Counted from the first letter of the stretch, positions 34,292-44,039 are shown. The stretch: 64,000 nucleotides of DNA from Pectobacterium cacticida (GCF_036885195.1 NZ_CP133656.1:2542001-2606000); one strand, 5' to 3'. Notes: generated by a model not told the origin, from the letters alone. Translations and numbers: made by a program.

Positions 34292-35506
34292 ATGTCTCCG
34301 ATTGAGAAATCCCAAAAGCTTGAAAACGTATGCTATGACATCCGTGGCCCCGTCTTAAAAGAAGCCAAGCGGCTCGAAGAAGAAGGCAACAAAGTCCTTA
34401 AGCTAAACATTGGCAACCCCGCGCCCTTCGGCTTCGAAGCCCCAGACGAGATTCTCGTTGATGTCATTCGCAATCTGCCCACAGCACAAGGCTACTGTGA
34501 TTCCAAAGGCCTCTATTCCGCACGTAAAGCCATCGTACAACATTATCAGGCGCGTGATATGCGCGATATAACCGTTGAAGACGTCTACATTGGCAACGGC
34601 GTTTCCGAACTCATCGTGCAATCCATGCAGGCATTACTTAATCCAGGCGATGAAATGCTGGTTCCTGCGCCGGACTACCCGCTTTGGACAGCTGCCGTTT
34701 CTCTGTCTAACGGCAACGCCGTCCACTATCTTTGTGATGAGTCTGCCGATTGGTTTCCCGATCTCGATGATATCCGTAAAAAGATTACGCCAAATACGCG
34801 CGGTATTGTCATCATCAACCCGAATAATCCGACCGGCACCGTCTACAGTAAAGCACTACTGTTAGATATTGTCGCTATTGCGCGCGAACATAACCTAATC
34901 ATCTTTGCCGACGAGATTTACGACAAAATTCTCTATGATGATGCGCAGCACCATTCTATCGCCGCGCTCGCGCCAGATTTACTGACGATAACATTTAATG
35001 GTCTGTCCAAGACATACCGCGTCGCCGGTTTCCGCCAAGGCTGGATGGTACTCAACGGCCCGAAAAAACACGCAAAAGGCTATATCGAAGGGCTGGAGAT
35101 GCTCGCCTCTATGCGCCTGTGCGCTAATGTGCCGATGCAACATGCGATTCAAACCGCTCTCGGCGGCTACCAAAGCATCAGTGAATTCATTCAACCCGGC
35201 GGACGCCTATACGAGCAGCGCAACCGCTCCTGGGAACTGATCAACCAGATCCCTGGCGTGTCGTGTGTGAAGCCTCGTGGCGCACTCTATATGTTCCCGC
35301 GCATTGATGCCAAACGTTTTAATATTCACGACGACCAGAAATTGGTGCTGGACCTCCTGTTACAGGAGAAAGTGTTACTGGTTCAGGGAACCGCGTTTAA
35401 CTGGCCTGACCCCGATCATGTGCGCATCGTGACGCTGCCGCGTATCGATGAACTGGACATGGCGATCCACAAATTAGGCCGTTTTCTAGGGCATTATCAC
35501 CAATAA
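34292..35506 (+). CDS. alaA: Glutamate-pyruvate aminotransferase AlaA
   Basis: A 404-residue class I/II PLP aminotransferase, nearly identical in plan to E. coli AlaA (YfbQ). The PLP lysine is in FNGLSKTYRVAGFRQGW (near residue 240), with IINPNNPTGTVYS and FADEIYDKILYDD ahead of it. It makes alanine from pyruvate and glutamate and is the main route of alanine synthesis with AvtA and AlaC. The start at ATG 34292 (MSPIEKSQKLENVCYD) follows family length; AAAAGG lies upstream. Confidence 0.96.
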   Translation: MSPIEKSQKLENVCYDIRGPVLKEAKRLEEEGNKVLKLNIGNPAPFGFEAPDEILVDVIRNLPTAQGYCDSKGLYSARKAIVQHYQARDMRDITVEDVYIGNGVSELIVQSMQALLNPGDEMLVPAPDYPLWTAAVSLSNGNAVHYLCDESADWFPDLDDIRKKITPNTRGIVIINPNNPTGTVYSKALLLDIVAIAREHNLIIFADEIYDKILYDDAQHHSIAALAPDLLTITFNGLSKTYRVAGFRQGWMVLNGPKKHAKGYIEGLEMLASMRLCANVPMQHAIQTALGGYQSISEFIQPGGRLYEQRNRSWELINQIPGVSCVKPRGALYMFPRIDAKRFNIHDDQKLVLDLLLQEKVLLVQGTAFNWPDPDHVRIVTLPRIDELDMAIHKLGRFLGHYHQ

Positions 35507-35647
35507 TCCGTGACCAACTATGTACTTGCCCGTGCCGGGAGAGCATCGCCTGGCACCATCCACCTCCATTTGCATAACATCCGACAAGTGCCCACAATAG
35601 ATGCCCTCGGTATTGATATTCACTACGTTGTAATCTGAGAGATCGCC

Positions 35648-36247
35648 ATGAATCAGAGCCACTTTTTTGCCCACCTATCTCGCCTGAAACTTATCAGCCG
35701 TTGGCCGCTCATGCGCAACGTGCGAACGGAAAATGTCTCTGAGCACAGCCTCCAGGTCGCCTTTGTCGCGCATGCGCTGGCGGTCATCAAAAACCGTAAG
35801 TTCGGGGGCAGCCTCAATGCCGAACGTATCGCGTTACTGGCGATGTACCATGACGCCAGCGAGGTATTGACCGGCGATATGCCAACGCCAATCAAGTATT
35901 ACAACGCGCAGATCGCCCATGAATATAAGAAAATTGAGAAGATAGCCCAACAAAAGTTGGTCGATATGTTACCTGAGGAATTACAGCAGGATTATCAAAT
36001 ACTGTTGGATGAGAACAGTATGGGCACAGAAGAACGCGCCATCGTGAAACAAGCCGACGCGCTCTGTGCTTACCTGAAGTGCCTGGAAGAATTATCGGCA
36101 GGCAATACGGAATTCACCTTGGCTAAGGCGCGGCTGGAAAAAACCCTGAAACAGCGGAACAGCCCGGAAATGGACTATTTCATGACGGTTTTTGTTCCCA
36201 GCTTTAGCCTTTCGCTCGACGAAATTAGCCAGGATTCGCCGTTATAA
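35648..36247 (+). CDS. yfbR: 5'-deoxynucleotidase YfbR
   Basis: Exactly the 199 residues of E. coli YfbR. HD-domain metal ligands are seen at ENVSEHSLQVAF (His33), LLAMYHDASEVLTGD (His-Asp) and VKQADALCAYL (Asp near 137). It dephosphorylates deoxyribonucleoside 5'-monophosphates, helping control dNTP pools. It lies 141 bp after alaA in the same direction, as in E. coli, and converges with yfbS. Confidence 0.95.
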   Translation: MNQSHFFAHLSRLKLISRWPLMRNVRTENVSEHSLQVAFVAHALAVIKNRKFGGSLNAERIALLAMYHDASEVLTGDMPTPIKYYNAQIAHEYKKIEKIAQQKLVDMLPEELQQDYQILLDENSMGTEERAIVKQADALCAYLKCLEELSAGNTEFTLAKARLEKTLKQRNSPEMDYFMTVFVPSFSLSLDEISQDSPL

Positions 36248-36266
36248 TTGCTCCGGGCTGACAACG

Positions 36267-38096
36267 TCAAAATGGATATAGCCATGGCACCATCACCACG
36301 CTGACTACCATCACCAGTACGGTAAATGGGACGCCAACGCGTACAAAGTCCCCAAATTTATAACCACCCGGCCCCAGTACCAGCGTATTCACCGGTGACG
36401 AGACCGGCGTCATAAATGCGGCGGATGCGGCAACGGCGATGATCATCGCAAAGGGATATGGCGATACGTCCATCTGCTTCGCCGCGGCAATGGCGATGGG
36501 TGCCATCAGCACCGCCGTTGCGGTATTGGAAATAAATAAGCCGATCGTTGCACACAGGACAAATAAACACACCAGCATCACATGCGGCCCGGCATCCCCA
36601 GCCACATCCATTAACCCTTTAACAATCAGTGCCACTCCGCCGGTTTGCTGCAACGCCAACGCAAATGGCATCATCCCGACGATAAGAATAATGCTCGGCC
36701 AGTGAATAGCCCGGTAGGCGCTTTCCATATCGATGCAGCGAAATTTACCCATGAGTAAGCAGGCAATCAGCGCAGCAACCGCATTCGGTATTTCATCCGT
36801 CAACATCATCGCGACCATCAGCGCCAGACAAAATAGCGCATGTGGAGCCTGACTCACCGCAGGGGCGACGTCATCCACTTCGGCAGGAAGATTAAGCAAC
36901 AGGAAGTCGTTTTTCTGCGTATGCAGTTGTCGAATCATGCGCCAGTCCCCCATGACCAGCAGGATGTCGCCGAGTTGGAGCGGCTCATCGGCGAGGATCC
37001 CCTCCATCGCAACGCCCTCACGCCGGATCCCTACCACACTCAAGCCATAACGGCTTCGGAAACCAACGTCATATAGCGTTTTGCCCAACAATTCAGAATC
37101 AGGGATTAAAGAGACTTCCGCCATCCCGACATCACGCGCCTGCTCAGAAAAATACTCGCCGCGCAGTATCAACGGCTCAAGCCGCTGCTCGGTGCAAAAC
37201 TCACGTAAATCCACTTCCGATGCCGACATATCGATCAGGAGAACATCGTTAAGGCGGAGTTCGGTGTTGCCTGCCACGCTGATCATAACGCGACGAAATT
37301 TACGCCAGCGTTCAATCCCAACAATGTTTGCCCCGAAGCGCTGGCGCAAATGCAAATCATCCAGCCGGTGACCAATAAAAGGCGAACCGGGACGGATCGC
37401 CAACCGACGTGCCCTACCCGTCAGCCGATAGTCACGGATTAAATCTCGGAACGTGCGTCTCTTCCATACCTCTTTTTCTGCGGTCTCTGTACCGCCAAGC
37501 CAATAACGGGCTGCCATCATGTATACAACTCCTAGCAACAACACCACTATCCCTATCGGCGTGACGCTGAAAAAGCTAAAACCCGCAACCCCTTCACGCA
37601 TTAACTCACTGCTGACTACCATGTTCGGTGGTGTCGCTACTAGCGTCATCATACCGCTAATCAAACCGGCGAAACTTAGCGGCATCAGCAGCCTCCCCGG
37701 CGAAATTTTCATGCGTGCGCAAACACTCAACACTACCGGAATAAAGATAGCGACGACGCCAGTGGAGCTCATGAACGCCCCAAGTAGCGCTACTGTGACC
37801 ATCAGTAGGATTAGCATCTTCATCTCACTACTGCCCGCGACCCGCACCAGCCAATCGCCAACCTGATACGCGACGCCGGTTCGTACTAACCCTTCGCCAA
37901 TGACAAATAGGGCTGCAATCAAAATCACATTCGGATCGCTAAACCCCATCAACGCTTCAGACAGTGTCAGCGTTCCGCTCAGTACAAACGCAATGATGAC
38001 CAACAGCGCGACGACGTCCATGCGTAGCTTATTGGTGGTAAACAGTACGATGGCGAGCAGCAATAGGAATAAGACCCAGAGAAGTTCGCTATTCAA
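36267..38096 (-). CDS. yfbS: SLC13-family transporter YfbS with two RCK_C domains
   Basis: A 609-residue membrane protein, the E. coli YfbS length. Hydrophobic segments occupy residues about 1-200 and 410-609. Between them are two regulatory TrkA-C/RCK_C domains (GRARRLAIRPGSPFIGHRLD near 230 and SLIPDSELLGKTLYDVGFRS near 330). The family includes dicarboxylate, sulfate and arsenite carriers; the substrate here is unknown. It is convergent with yfbR and probably monocistronic. Confidence 0.9.
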   Translation of the reverse strand: MNSELLWVLFLLLLAIVLFTTNKLRMDVVALLVIIAFVLSGTLTLSEALMGFSDPNVILIAALFVIGEGLVRTGVAYQVGDWLVRVAGSSEMKMLILLMVTVALLGAFMSSTGVVAIFIPVVLSVCARMKISPGRLLMPLSFAGLISGMMTLVATPPNMVVSSELMREGVAGFSFFSVTPIGIVVLLLGVVYMMAARYWLGGTETAEKEVWKRRTFRDLIRDYRLTGRARRLAIRPGSPFIGHRLDDLHLRQRFGANIVGIERWRKFRRVMISVAGNTELRLNDVLLIDMSASEVDLREFCTEQRLEPLILRGEYFSEQARDVGMAEVSLIPDSELLGKTLYDVGFRSRYGLSVVGIRREGVAMEGILADEPLQLGDILLVMGDWRMIRQLHTQKNDFLLLNLPAEVDDVAPAVSQAPHALFCLALMVAMMLTDEIPNAVAALIACLLMGKFRCIDMESAYRAIHWPSIILIVGMMPFALALQQTGGVALIVKGLMDVAGDAGPHVMLVCLFVLCATIGLFISNTATAVLMAPIAIAAAKQMDVSPYPFAMIIAVAASAAFMTPVSSPVNTLVLGPGGYKFGDFVRVGVPFTVLVMVVSVVMVPWLYPF

Positions 38097-38209
38097 GATG
38101 GTTCCCCTGACGAAAAAACAGGTTTTGAAATATGGATTAAGCAGGCCATAACGATGCCAGCGTATTTTTCAACACCGCGCAACGGTGGACTAAAGGGTGG
38201 CAGACATTG

Positions 38210-38408
38210 GTATACCCTAAATGATTCGCGTTGCAGGATAAAACGTAAACGTTTTAAACAACGCAACGCGTTAGCCCGCAAAGACGAGGCTCATTTATCC
38301 ATCTCGTAATCCAGCAATCGCACGAATTCCCAAGAGATTACACAAGTCAGTGACTAGCGTGAGTAAGGGAAGCCAATGCCCATGCGGCTTGAAGCATGAC
38401 GGATAATA
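38210..38408 (+). repeat. ERIC-like intergenic repeat with an internal insertion
   Basis: The left end, TATACCCTAAATGATTCGCG then TTGCAGG, and the right end, CATGCGGCTTGAAGCATGAC then GGATAAT, are the imperfect terminal repeats of enterobacterial ERIC/IRU elements. Inside, 38344-38363 matches the ERIC core AAGTAAGTGACTGGGGTGAG at 17 of 20 bases. At about 199 bp it is some 70 bp longer than the common 127-bp form; the extra DNA follows the left end and includes AAAACGT-AA-ACGTTTT (38240-38255). It lies between yfbS and hxpA. Confidence 0.78.
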
Positions 38409-38421
38409 GTCTGCCATAAAA

Positions 38422-38443
38422 AAACCTCGCGAGTGCGAGGTTT
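38422..38443 (-). terminator. Intrinsic terminator of hxpA
   Basis: AAACCTCGC-GAGT-GCGAGGTTT, with a T-run on the minus strand (complement of 38418-38424). It lies about 40 bases after the hxpA stop. Confidence 0.85.
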
Positions 38444-38484
38444 GATCATGTTTAGCCACAGTTTTATCATTGCTTTACAACTGC

Positions 38485-39141
38485 CTATTGGCGCAGGCAC
38501 ACCCTCGCGCCATTCGGCGACTTCTCAATTTCTAATTGCTCAAGCGAATCAAGAATCATATCGACCTGATCCAGCTTCGGCGTATCTATTGGCGCCTTTA
38601 CTGCAATAACCTTGCAGCCTGCCGCCAAACCCGATAACACGCCGGCGGGCGCATCCTCAACGACCACACAATCTTCCGGCCTGAGCCCCAGTTGCTGAGC
38701 ACCGAGTAAATAGGCGTCAGGGTGCGGTTTTCCTTTCGCAACCTGTTCCGCCGTAATAAAGGCGCGCGGAGCCGGAAGATCGCTACAGCCATGACGCGCA
38801 CTGGCTATCGGCACGCTGCCAGAAGTCACGATTGCCCAGGGGATGGCCAACGTATCCAAACGCGCTAACAACGCCTTAGCGCCCGGCATCGCCACGATAC
38901 CCTGTGTATCAGAGGCTTCGGCTTTCTCCAGCGCAACAAATTCCTGTTGAATCGTTTCTTCACTTTCACCCTGAAGAAAATGACGCAGAGAAGTGATCGC
39001 CTGCTTGCCATGAATGAAATTCAGAACGTCCTGAGGCGCAATACCGTGATCTTGTGCCCAGCGAGTCCACGCGCGCTCTACCGCTGGCAGCGAATCGACC
39101 AATGTACCATCAAGGTCAAATAGAAAACCTTTACACTCCAC
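38485..39141 (-). CDS. hxpA: HAD sugar phosphatase HxpA (YfbT)
   Basis: A 218-residue HAD hydrolase like E. coli YfbT/HxpA (216). The catalytic DxD motif is in FLFDLDGTLVDSLPAVERAW near the N terminus. Motif II is WAIVTSGSVP, and GKPHPDAYLLGA and VVVEDAPAGVLSGLAAG give motifs III and IV. It hydrolyses sugar phosphates such as hexitol and hexose phosphates. The start is GTG at 39141 (VECKGFLFDLDG), with GGGG six bases upstream. Longer frames run back into yfbU and are not supported. A terminator follows. Confidence 0.92.
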   Translation of the reverse strand: MECKGFLFDLDGTLVDSLPAVERAWTRWAQDHGIAPQDVLNFIHGKQAITSLRHFLQGESEETIQQEFVALEKAEASDTQGIVAMPGAKALLARLDTLAIPWAIVTSGSVPIASARHGCSDLPAPRAFITAEQVAKGKPHPDAYLLGAQQLGLRPEDCVVVEDAPAGVLSGLAAGCKVIAVKAPIDTPKLDQVDMILDSLEQLEIEKSPNGARVCLRQ

Positions 39142-39161
39142 AGAAAGCCCCTTCTTATTAA

Positions 39162-39656
39162 TCAGGCATTGATGATCTGCGCGATCTCCACCGCACTCAA
39201 GTGATACTGACGCGGACAAGATTGCCAGACAGCTAACATTCTATTGTATTTTTCCCACATTTTTGTCTGAGCGTTAAACCCATGGGTACCCGCATCAAAT
39301 TGAGGATAGCGACCCTCGACATGTACCATGAAGCGCACAAAACCGAGATAACGTGCCTCTGTTGCGGCATCAAAGCCCAGGAAGGCCAGACGCCGTTCAT
39401 CCAACTCTTGCTTGTCTTTGAGATTGGCCCAAGACACCTGCAAAGCATGGTGCATTTCCATGATGTTAATAATAGTGCGGCAGACTTCTTCAGTCAGTTC
39501 ACTAAACTCGTGATCCAGTTCGCGCATCTGCAAACCGTAACCACGCTCAACGATGGTTTGTAAACGACGATAGCGCTCTGCATTATCTGGATCGAGCATT
39601 GTCATCATTTTATATTGATTTGAAAGGATCAACCTCTGGGCATTCGTCATTTCCAT
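39162..39656 (-). CDS. yfbU: UPF0304 family protein YfbU
   Basis: Exactly the 164 residues of E. coli YfbU when started at ATG 39656 (MEMTNAQRLILSNQ). The family signature AERYRRLQTIVERGYGLQMR and the C-terminal CPRQYHLSAVEIAQIINA are intact. Its function is not clear; in E. coli it has been linked to cell death under stress. It precedes hxpA by 20 bases, so both are likely in one transcript. Confidence 0.93.
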   Translation of the reverse strand: MEMTNAQRLILSNQYKMMTMLDPDNAERYRRLQTIVERGYGLQMRELDHEFSELTEEVCRTIINIMEMHHALQVSWANLKDKQELDERRLAFLGFDAATEARYLGFVRFMVHVEGRYPQFDAGTHGFNAQTKMWEKYNRMLAVWQSCPRQYHLSAVEIAQIINA

Positions 39657-39824
39657 GTTGCTCTCCTGAACCCTCTTTGGTGTACGCCAAATATCGCTAA
39701 ATAGGTATGAGCTGCAGGATCGCATACTGAATCGTGTCATGATAGCGATAGACACCGCTTCTTTGATTTGAAACAGAGGAAAGAACAAAATAGACAGCAA
39801 GCCGCACACGCTGCCTGACGCCGA

Positions 39825-40280
39825 TCACAGATCGTCAAGAAAGGTTTTATCAAGCTGCTTAAACGCACGTTTCAGCACATCCGCCAAAGACTGATAAGTT
39901 GGTGGTTCTTCCAACGGGGCCAAAGCCTGACCAGACGCCGTCAATTTATGACGAATCTCATGGAACCAGGTTGCCAGCGTAGGAGGTAAAGGCGTTACAG
40001 AACGACGCCCAAGCCACCATAGCCCCTGCAATGGCAGACTACAGGCAAAAAGCGCAGTCGCAATGCCCGGCCCAAGCTGACCACCGAGCGCAATCTGCCA
40101 CGTTAAGGTAAATACCGCCAATGGCGGCATGATGCGGATACCGAAGCGCGTCGCTCGCGCCACGCGGTTTTCAGGAAACACTGGCGTCAGCTGTTTTTCT
40201 TCTGGCCACGTTTTCATGTAGTGCTGCCCACGTTGGAGTAGCTGTAGCCAACTAATTCTACGGTCTGGTTTTGTCGCCAT
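39825..40280 (-). CDS. yfbV: UPF0208 membrane protein YfbV
   Basis: Exactly 151 residues from ATG 40280 (MATKPDRRISW), like E. coli YfbV. Two membrane helices at about residues 46-66 and 70-90 (ALGGQLGPGIATALFACSLP) are followed by a cytoplasmic tail ending LKRAFKQLDKTFLDDL. Its function is poorly known; in E. coli YfbV has been tied to Ter macrodomain organisation. It is divergent from ackA, as in E. coli. Confidence 0.92.
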   Translation of the reverse strand: MATKPDRRISWLQLLQRGQHYMKTWPEEKQLTPVFPENRVARATRFGIRIMPPLAVFTLTWQIALGGQLGPGIATALFACSLPLQGLWWLGRRSVTPLPPTLATWFHEIRHKLTASGQALAPLEEPPTYQSLADVLKRAFKQLDKTFLDDL

Positions 40281-40600
40281 AGCCACCACCTCAACTTTAC
40301 AGATAAAAAATAAAACTTTTGGATAAATACACAACACCAGTTGATAGCGTTAAAATAAATTTTGTATTTAGCCTGTGCTATCGGTATCCTAAATCGGCCA
40401 TCTTGGCCGCTATATACCTAAAAGTAGTATGACCGCACACAGGGAGTATAATTCCCTTCGCGGCATATGATAAATATCGTTCCTTTTTCATCATCGTGCC
40501 TGTGCATCACGCCAAGACATGATGTTAATCATAAATGCCAGCGGCGGGATACGCTACGCTATATGGCATTTTTAACCATGTATAACAAGTAGGTACTTCC
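40281..40600. promoter_or_regulatory. Divergent promoter region yfbV/ackA
   Basis: About 320 bp hold the promoters of yfbV (left) and ackA-pta (right). The bases just before ackA, AAGTAGGTACTTCC, are the same as in the E. coli leader and give a weak ribosome-binding site. No clear operator or repeat was seen. Confidence 0.5.
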
Positions 40601-41803
40601 ATGTCGAGTAAGTTAGTACTGGTTCTTAACTGCGGTAGTTCATCCCTGAAATTCGCCATCATCGATGCGATTAACGGAGAAGAGTACCTGTCTGGTTTAG
40701 CCGAGTGTTTCCACCTGCCTGAAGCCCGTATCAAATGGAAAATGGACGGCGGTAAACAGGATGCCGAACTGGGTGCTGGTGCGGCTCACAGCGAAGCGCT
40801 GAATTTCATCGTCAACACCATTCTGTCTCAGAAACCTGAGCTGTCGGCTCAACTGGTGGCTATTGGTCACCGTATCGTTCACGGCGGTGAAAACTTCACC
40901 CAATCCGCGATCATTACTGACGATGTTCTTCAGGGTATCAAAGATTCTATCCCTTTTGCACCGCTTCACAACCCTGCACACTTAATTGGTATTGAAGAAG
41001 CATTGAAATCCTTCCCCCGTTTGGCCAAGAAGAATGTCGCTGTTTTTGACACCGCATTCCACCAAACGATGCCGGAAGAGTCTTACCTTTACGCACTGCC
41101 GTACAAACTGTACAAAGAACACCATATCCGCCGTTATGGCGCTCACGGTACCAGCCACTACTTTGTTTCCCGTGAAGCCGCTAAGGTTCTGAATAAACCC
41201 GTAGAGGAATTGAACGTTATCACCTGCCATCTGGGCAACGGTGGTTCCGTTACGGCCATTCGTAACGGCGAATGTGTGGACACCTCAATGGGTTTGACAC
41301 CGCTGGAAGGGCTGGTGATGGGAACGCGTTCTGGCGATATCGATCCCGCCATTGTTTTTCACCTGCATGACGCACTAGGCATGGATATCGCCAGCATCAA
41401 CAAACTGTTGACGAAAGAATCCGGTCTGCTGGGTCTAACGGAAGCCACCAGCGACTGTCGTTACGTTGAAGATAATTACGAGACGAAAGCAGACGCTAAA
41501 CGCGCGATGAATGTGTACTGCCACCGCCTGGCTAAATACATTGGCGCCTACAGCGCACTGATGGATGGTCGTCTTGACGCGGTAATCTTCACGGGTGGCA
41601 TCGGTGAAAACGCGGCGATGGTTCGTGAACTGACATTGAAGAAACTGGCGCTGCTGGGCTTCGAGGTCGATCATGAACGCAATTTGGCCGCGCGCTTCGG
41701 TAAAGGCGGCAACATTGCAAAAGAGGGTTCCCGCCCGGCATTGGTCATTCCGACCAATGAAGAATTGGTCATCGCTCAAGATGCTTACCGTCTGACAGCG
41801 TAA
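40601..41803 (+). CDS. ackA: Acetate kinase AckA
   Basis: Exactly 400 residues, like E. coli AckA. It belongs to the ASKHA fold; the N-terminal phosphate loop is VLVLNCGSSSLKFAIIDA, the central HLGNGGSVTAIRNGECVDTS is conserved, and the C-terminal adenosine motif is FTGGIGENAAMVRE. It converts acetyl phosphate and ADP to acetate and ATP. With Pta it forms the overflow acetate pathway, and it sets the acetyl-phosphate level. It lies 79 bp ahead of pta. Confidence 0.98.
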   Translation: MSSKLVLVLNCGSSSLKFAIIDAINGEEYLSGLAECFHLPEARIKWKMDGGKQDAELGAGAAHSEALNFIVNTILSQKPELSAQLVAIGHRIVHGGENFTQSAIITDDVLQGIKDSIPFAPLHNPAHLIGIEEALKSFPRLAKKNVAVFDTAFHQTMPEESYLYALPYKLYKEHHIRRYGAHGTSHYFVSREAAKVLNKPVEELNVITCHLGNGGSVTAIRNGECVDTSMGLTPLEGLVMGTRSGDIDPAIVFHLHDALGMDIASINKLLTKESGLLGLTEATSDCRYVEDNYETKADAKRAMNVYCHRLAKYIGAYSALMDGRLDAVIFTGGIGENAAMVRELTLKKLALLGFEVDHERNLAARFGKGGNIAKEGSRPALVIPTNEELVIAQDAYRLTA

Positions 41804-41820
41804 AACAAATCACTCCCTAA

Positions 41821-41850
41821 CACCGTCAGCCAAGGCTGACGGTGTTGTTT
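41821..41850 (+). terminator. Hairpin between ackA and pta, probable partial terminator
   Basis: CACCGTCAGCC-AA-GGCTGACGGTG is a perfect 11-bp stem with a minimal loop, followed by TTGTTTTG. It lies 17 bases after the ackA stop and 33 before the pta start, so it could trim pta levels relative to ackA. Confidence 0.65.
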
Positions 41851-41882
41851 TGACTAACGAGCAACCGCAAAGAGGTTTAGCC

Positions 41883-44021
41883 GTGTCCCGTACAATCATA
41901 TTGATCCCAACTGGCACCAGCGTCGGTCTGACAAGCGTCAGCCTTGGTGTTATTCGTTCCATGGAACAGAAAGGTGTTCGCCTGAGCGTGTTCAAGCCTA
42001 TCGCCCAGCCGCGCGGCGGCGACAACGCGCCAGACCAGACGACTACCATTATTCGTGCCAATTCCACTATCAGCGCCGCTGAACCGCTGGCCATAAGCCA
42101 CGTTGAAGCCTTGCTGAGTTCCAACCAGCAAGACGTGCTAATGGAAGAAATCATCGCACGCTACCACGAAAATACGAAAGACGCTGAAGTCGTGCTGGTT
42201 GAAGGTCTGGTTCCTACGCGTAAGCATCAGTTTGCTAACGCCTTGAACTATGAAATCGCTAAAACGCTCAACGCAGAAATCGTTTTCGTACTGGCGCTGG
42301 GTAATGACTCGCCGGCACAGCTAAAAGATCGTATTGAATTGGCGCGCTCCAGCTTCGGTGGCAGTAAAAACAAAAACATCACTGGCGTGATTATTAACAA
42401 ACTGAATGCGCCAGTTGATGAGCAGGGTCGAACCCGCCCTGATCTCTCCGAGATTTTTGATGATTCCGCAAAAGCCAGCATAGCCAACATCGATCCGAAG
42501 CAACTGTTCGCGAATAGCCCGCTACCCGTTCTAGGCTGCATTCCCTGGAGCTTCGATCTCATCGCAACGCGCGCTATCGATATGGCGAAGCACTTGAATG
42601 CCCGCATTATTAGCGAAGGCGACATTCAAACGCGCCGTGTGAAATCGGTCACTTTCTGTGCTCGCAGTATTCCCCATATGCTGGAACATTTCCGCCCTGG
42701 GTCACTACTGGTAACTTCCGCCGATCGTCCTGATGTGCTGGTTGCCGCCTGCCTGGCCGCGATGAATGGCGTCGAAATCGGTGCCTTGCTGCTGACTGGC
42801 GGTTATGAAATGGATCCGAGCGTGGCTAAACTCTGTGAACGCGCCTTCCAGACCGGCCTGCCGGTGTTTATGGTTAATACCAACACCTGGCAAACGTCAC
42901 TCAGTCTGCAAAGCTTCAATTTGGAAGTCCCTGCTGACGACCGCCAACGTGTCGAGCTAGTGCAGGAATATGTCGCTCGCCATATCGATCCCCAGTGGAT
43001 CGACTCACTGAGCGCTGCGTCTGAGCGTTCACGCCGTTTGTCTCCGCCAGCATTCCGCTATCAGCTTACTGAACTGGCGCGCAAAGCAGGCAAACGCATC
43101 GTGCTGCCTGAAGGCGATGAACCGCGTACCGTTAAAGCCGCCGCTATCTGCGCTGAGCGCGGTATCGCGCATTGTGTGCTGCTCGGTAACCCGGAAGAGA
43201 TTCAACGCGTCGCTGCCGCTCAAGGGGTTGAACTGGGCAAAGGCATCGAAATCGTCGATCCGGTAGCCGTGCGTGAACGCTATGTTCCGCGTCTGGTCGA
43301 GTTACGTAAAAATAAGGGTATGACAGAAGTTGTTGCCCGTGAACAACTCGAAGACAACGTGGTACTTGGTACCTTGATGCTGGAACAAGGTGAAGTCGAC
43401 GGATTGGTTTCTGGCGCAGTGCACACAACGGCAAATACTATTCGTCCTCCGTTGCAGTTGATTAAAACCGCACCGGGCAGCTCATTGGTCTCTTCTGTGT
43501 TCTTCATGCTGCTGCCAGAACAGGTTCTGGTCTATGGTGACTGCGCCATCAACCCGGACCCAACTGCTGAACAATTGGCAGAAATTGCTATCCAATCGGC
43601 GGATTCCGCGGCGGCATTCGGCATCGAGCCACGTGTTGCGATGATCTCCTACTCCACGGGTAACTCTGGAGCAGGTAGTGATGTTGAAAAAGTGCGTGAA
43701 GCCACCCATCTGGCACAGCAGAAACGGCCCGATCTGATTATTGACGGCCCGCTGCAATACGATGCCGCCATTATGGCTGACGTGGCAAAATCCAAAGCGC
43801 CAAACTCGCCAGTCGCGGGTAAAGCAACGGTGTTCATTTTCCCTGATTTGAACACCGGTAATACCACGTACAAAGCCGTACAGCGTTCTGCAGACCTGAT
43901 TTCCATCGGGCCTATGCTCCAAGGCATGCGCAAACCGGTTAACGACCTGTCTCGTGGCGCATTAGTAGACGATATCGTTTACACCGTCGCGCTAACCGCC
44001 ATTCAGGCAACACAGATTTAA
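41883..44021 (+). CDS. pta: Phosphate acetyltransferase Pta
   Basis: A 712-residue long-form Pta (E. coli 714). The N-terminal P-loop-like ATPase domain begins IILIPTGTSVGLTSVSLG; a DRTGG domain occupies the middle; the C-terminal catalytic domain starts near GKRIVLPEGDEPRTVKAAAI and holds YSTGNSGAGSDVEKVREATH. It exchanges acetyl-CoA and phosphate for acetyl phosphate and CoA. The start is GTG at 41883 (VSRTIILIP), with AAAGAGG seven bases upstream; the longer frame from 41850 runs out of the terminator hairpin. Confidence 0.97.
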   Translation: MSRTIILIPTGTSVGLTSVSLGVIRSMEQKGVRLSVFKPIAQPRGGDNAPDQTTTIIRANSTISAAEPLAISHVEALLSSNQQDVLMEEIIARYHENTKDAEVVLVEGLVPTRKHQFANALNYEIAKTLNAEIVFVLALGNDSPAQLKDRIELARSSFGGSKNKNITGVIINKLNAPVDEQGRTRPDLSEIFDDSAKASIANIDPKQLFANSPLPVLGCIPWSFDLIATRAIDMAKHLNARIISEGDIQTRRVKSVTFCARSIPHMLEHFRPGSLLVTSADRPDVLVAACLAAMNGVEIGALLLTGGYEMDPSVAKLCERAFQTGLPVFMVNTNTWQTSLSLQSFNLEVPADDRQRVELVQEYVARHIDPQWIDSLSAASERSRRLSPPAFRYQLTELARKAGKRIVLPEGDEPRTVKAAAICAERGIAHCVLLGNPEEIQRVAAAQGVELGKGIEIVDPVAVRERYVPRLVELRKNKGMTEVVAREQLEDNVVLGTLMLEQGEVDGLVSGAVHTTANTIRPPLQLIKTAPGSSLVSSVFFMLLPEQVLVYGDCAINPDPTAEQLAEIAIQSADSAAAFGIEPRVAMISYSTGNSGAGSDVEKVREATHLAQQKRPDLIIDGPLQYDAAIMADVAKSKAPNSPVAGKATVFIFPDLNTGNTTYKAVQRSADLISIGPMLQGMRKPVNDLSRGALVDDIVYTVALTAIQATQI

Positions 44022-44039
44022 ACGCTTCAGATGACATTA

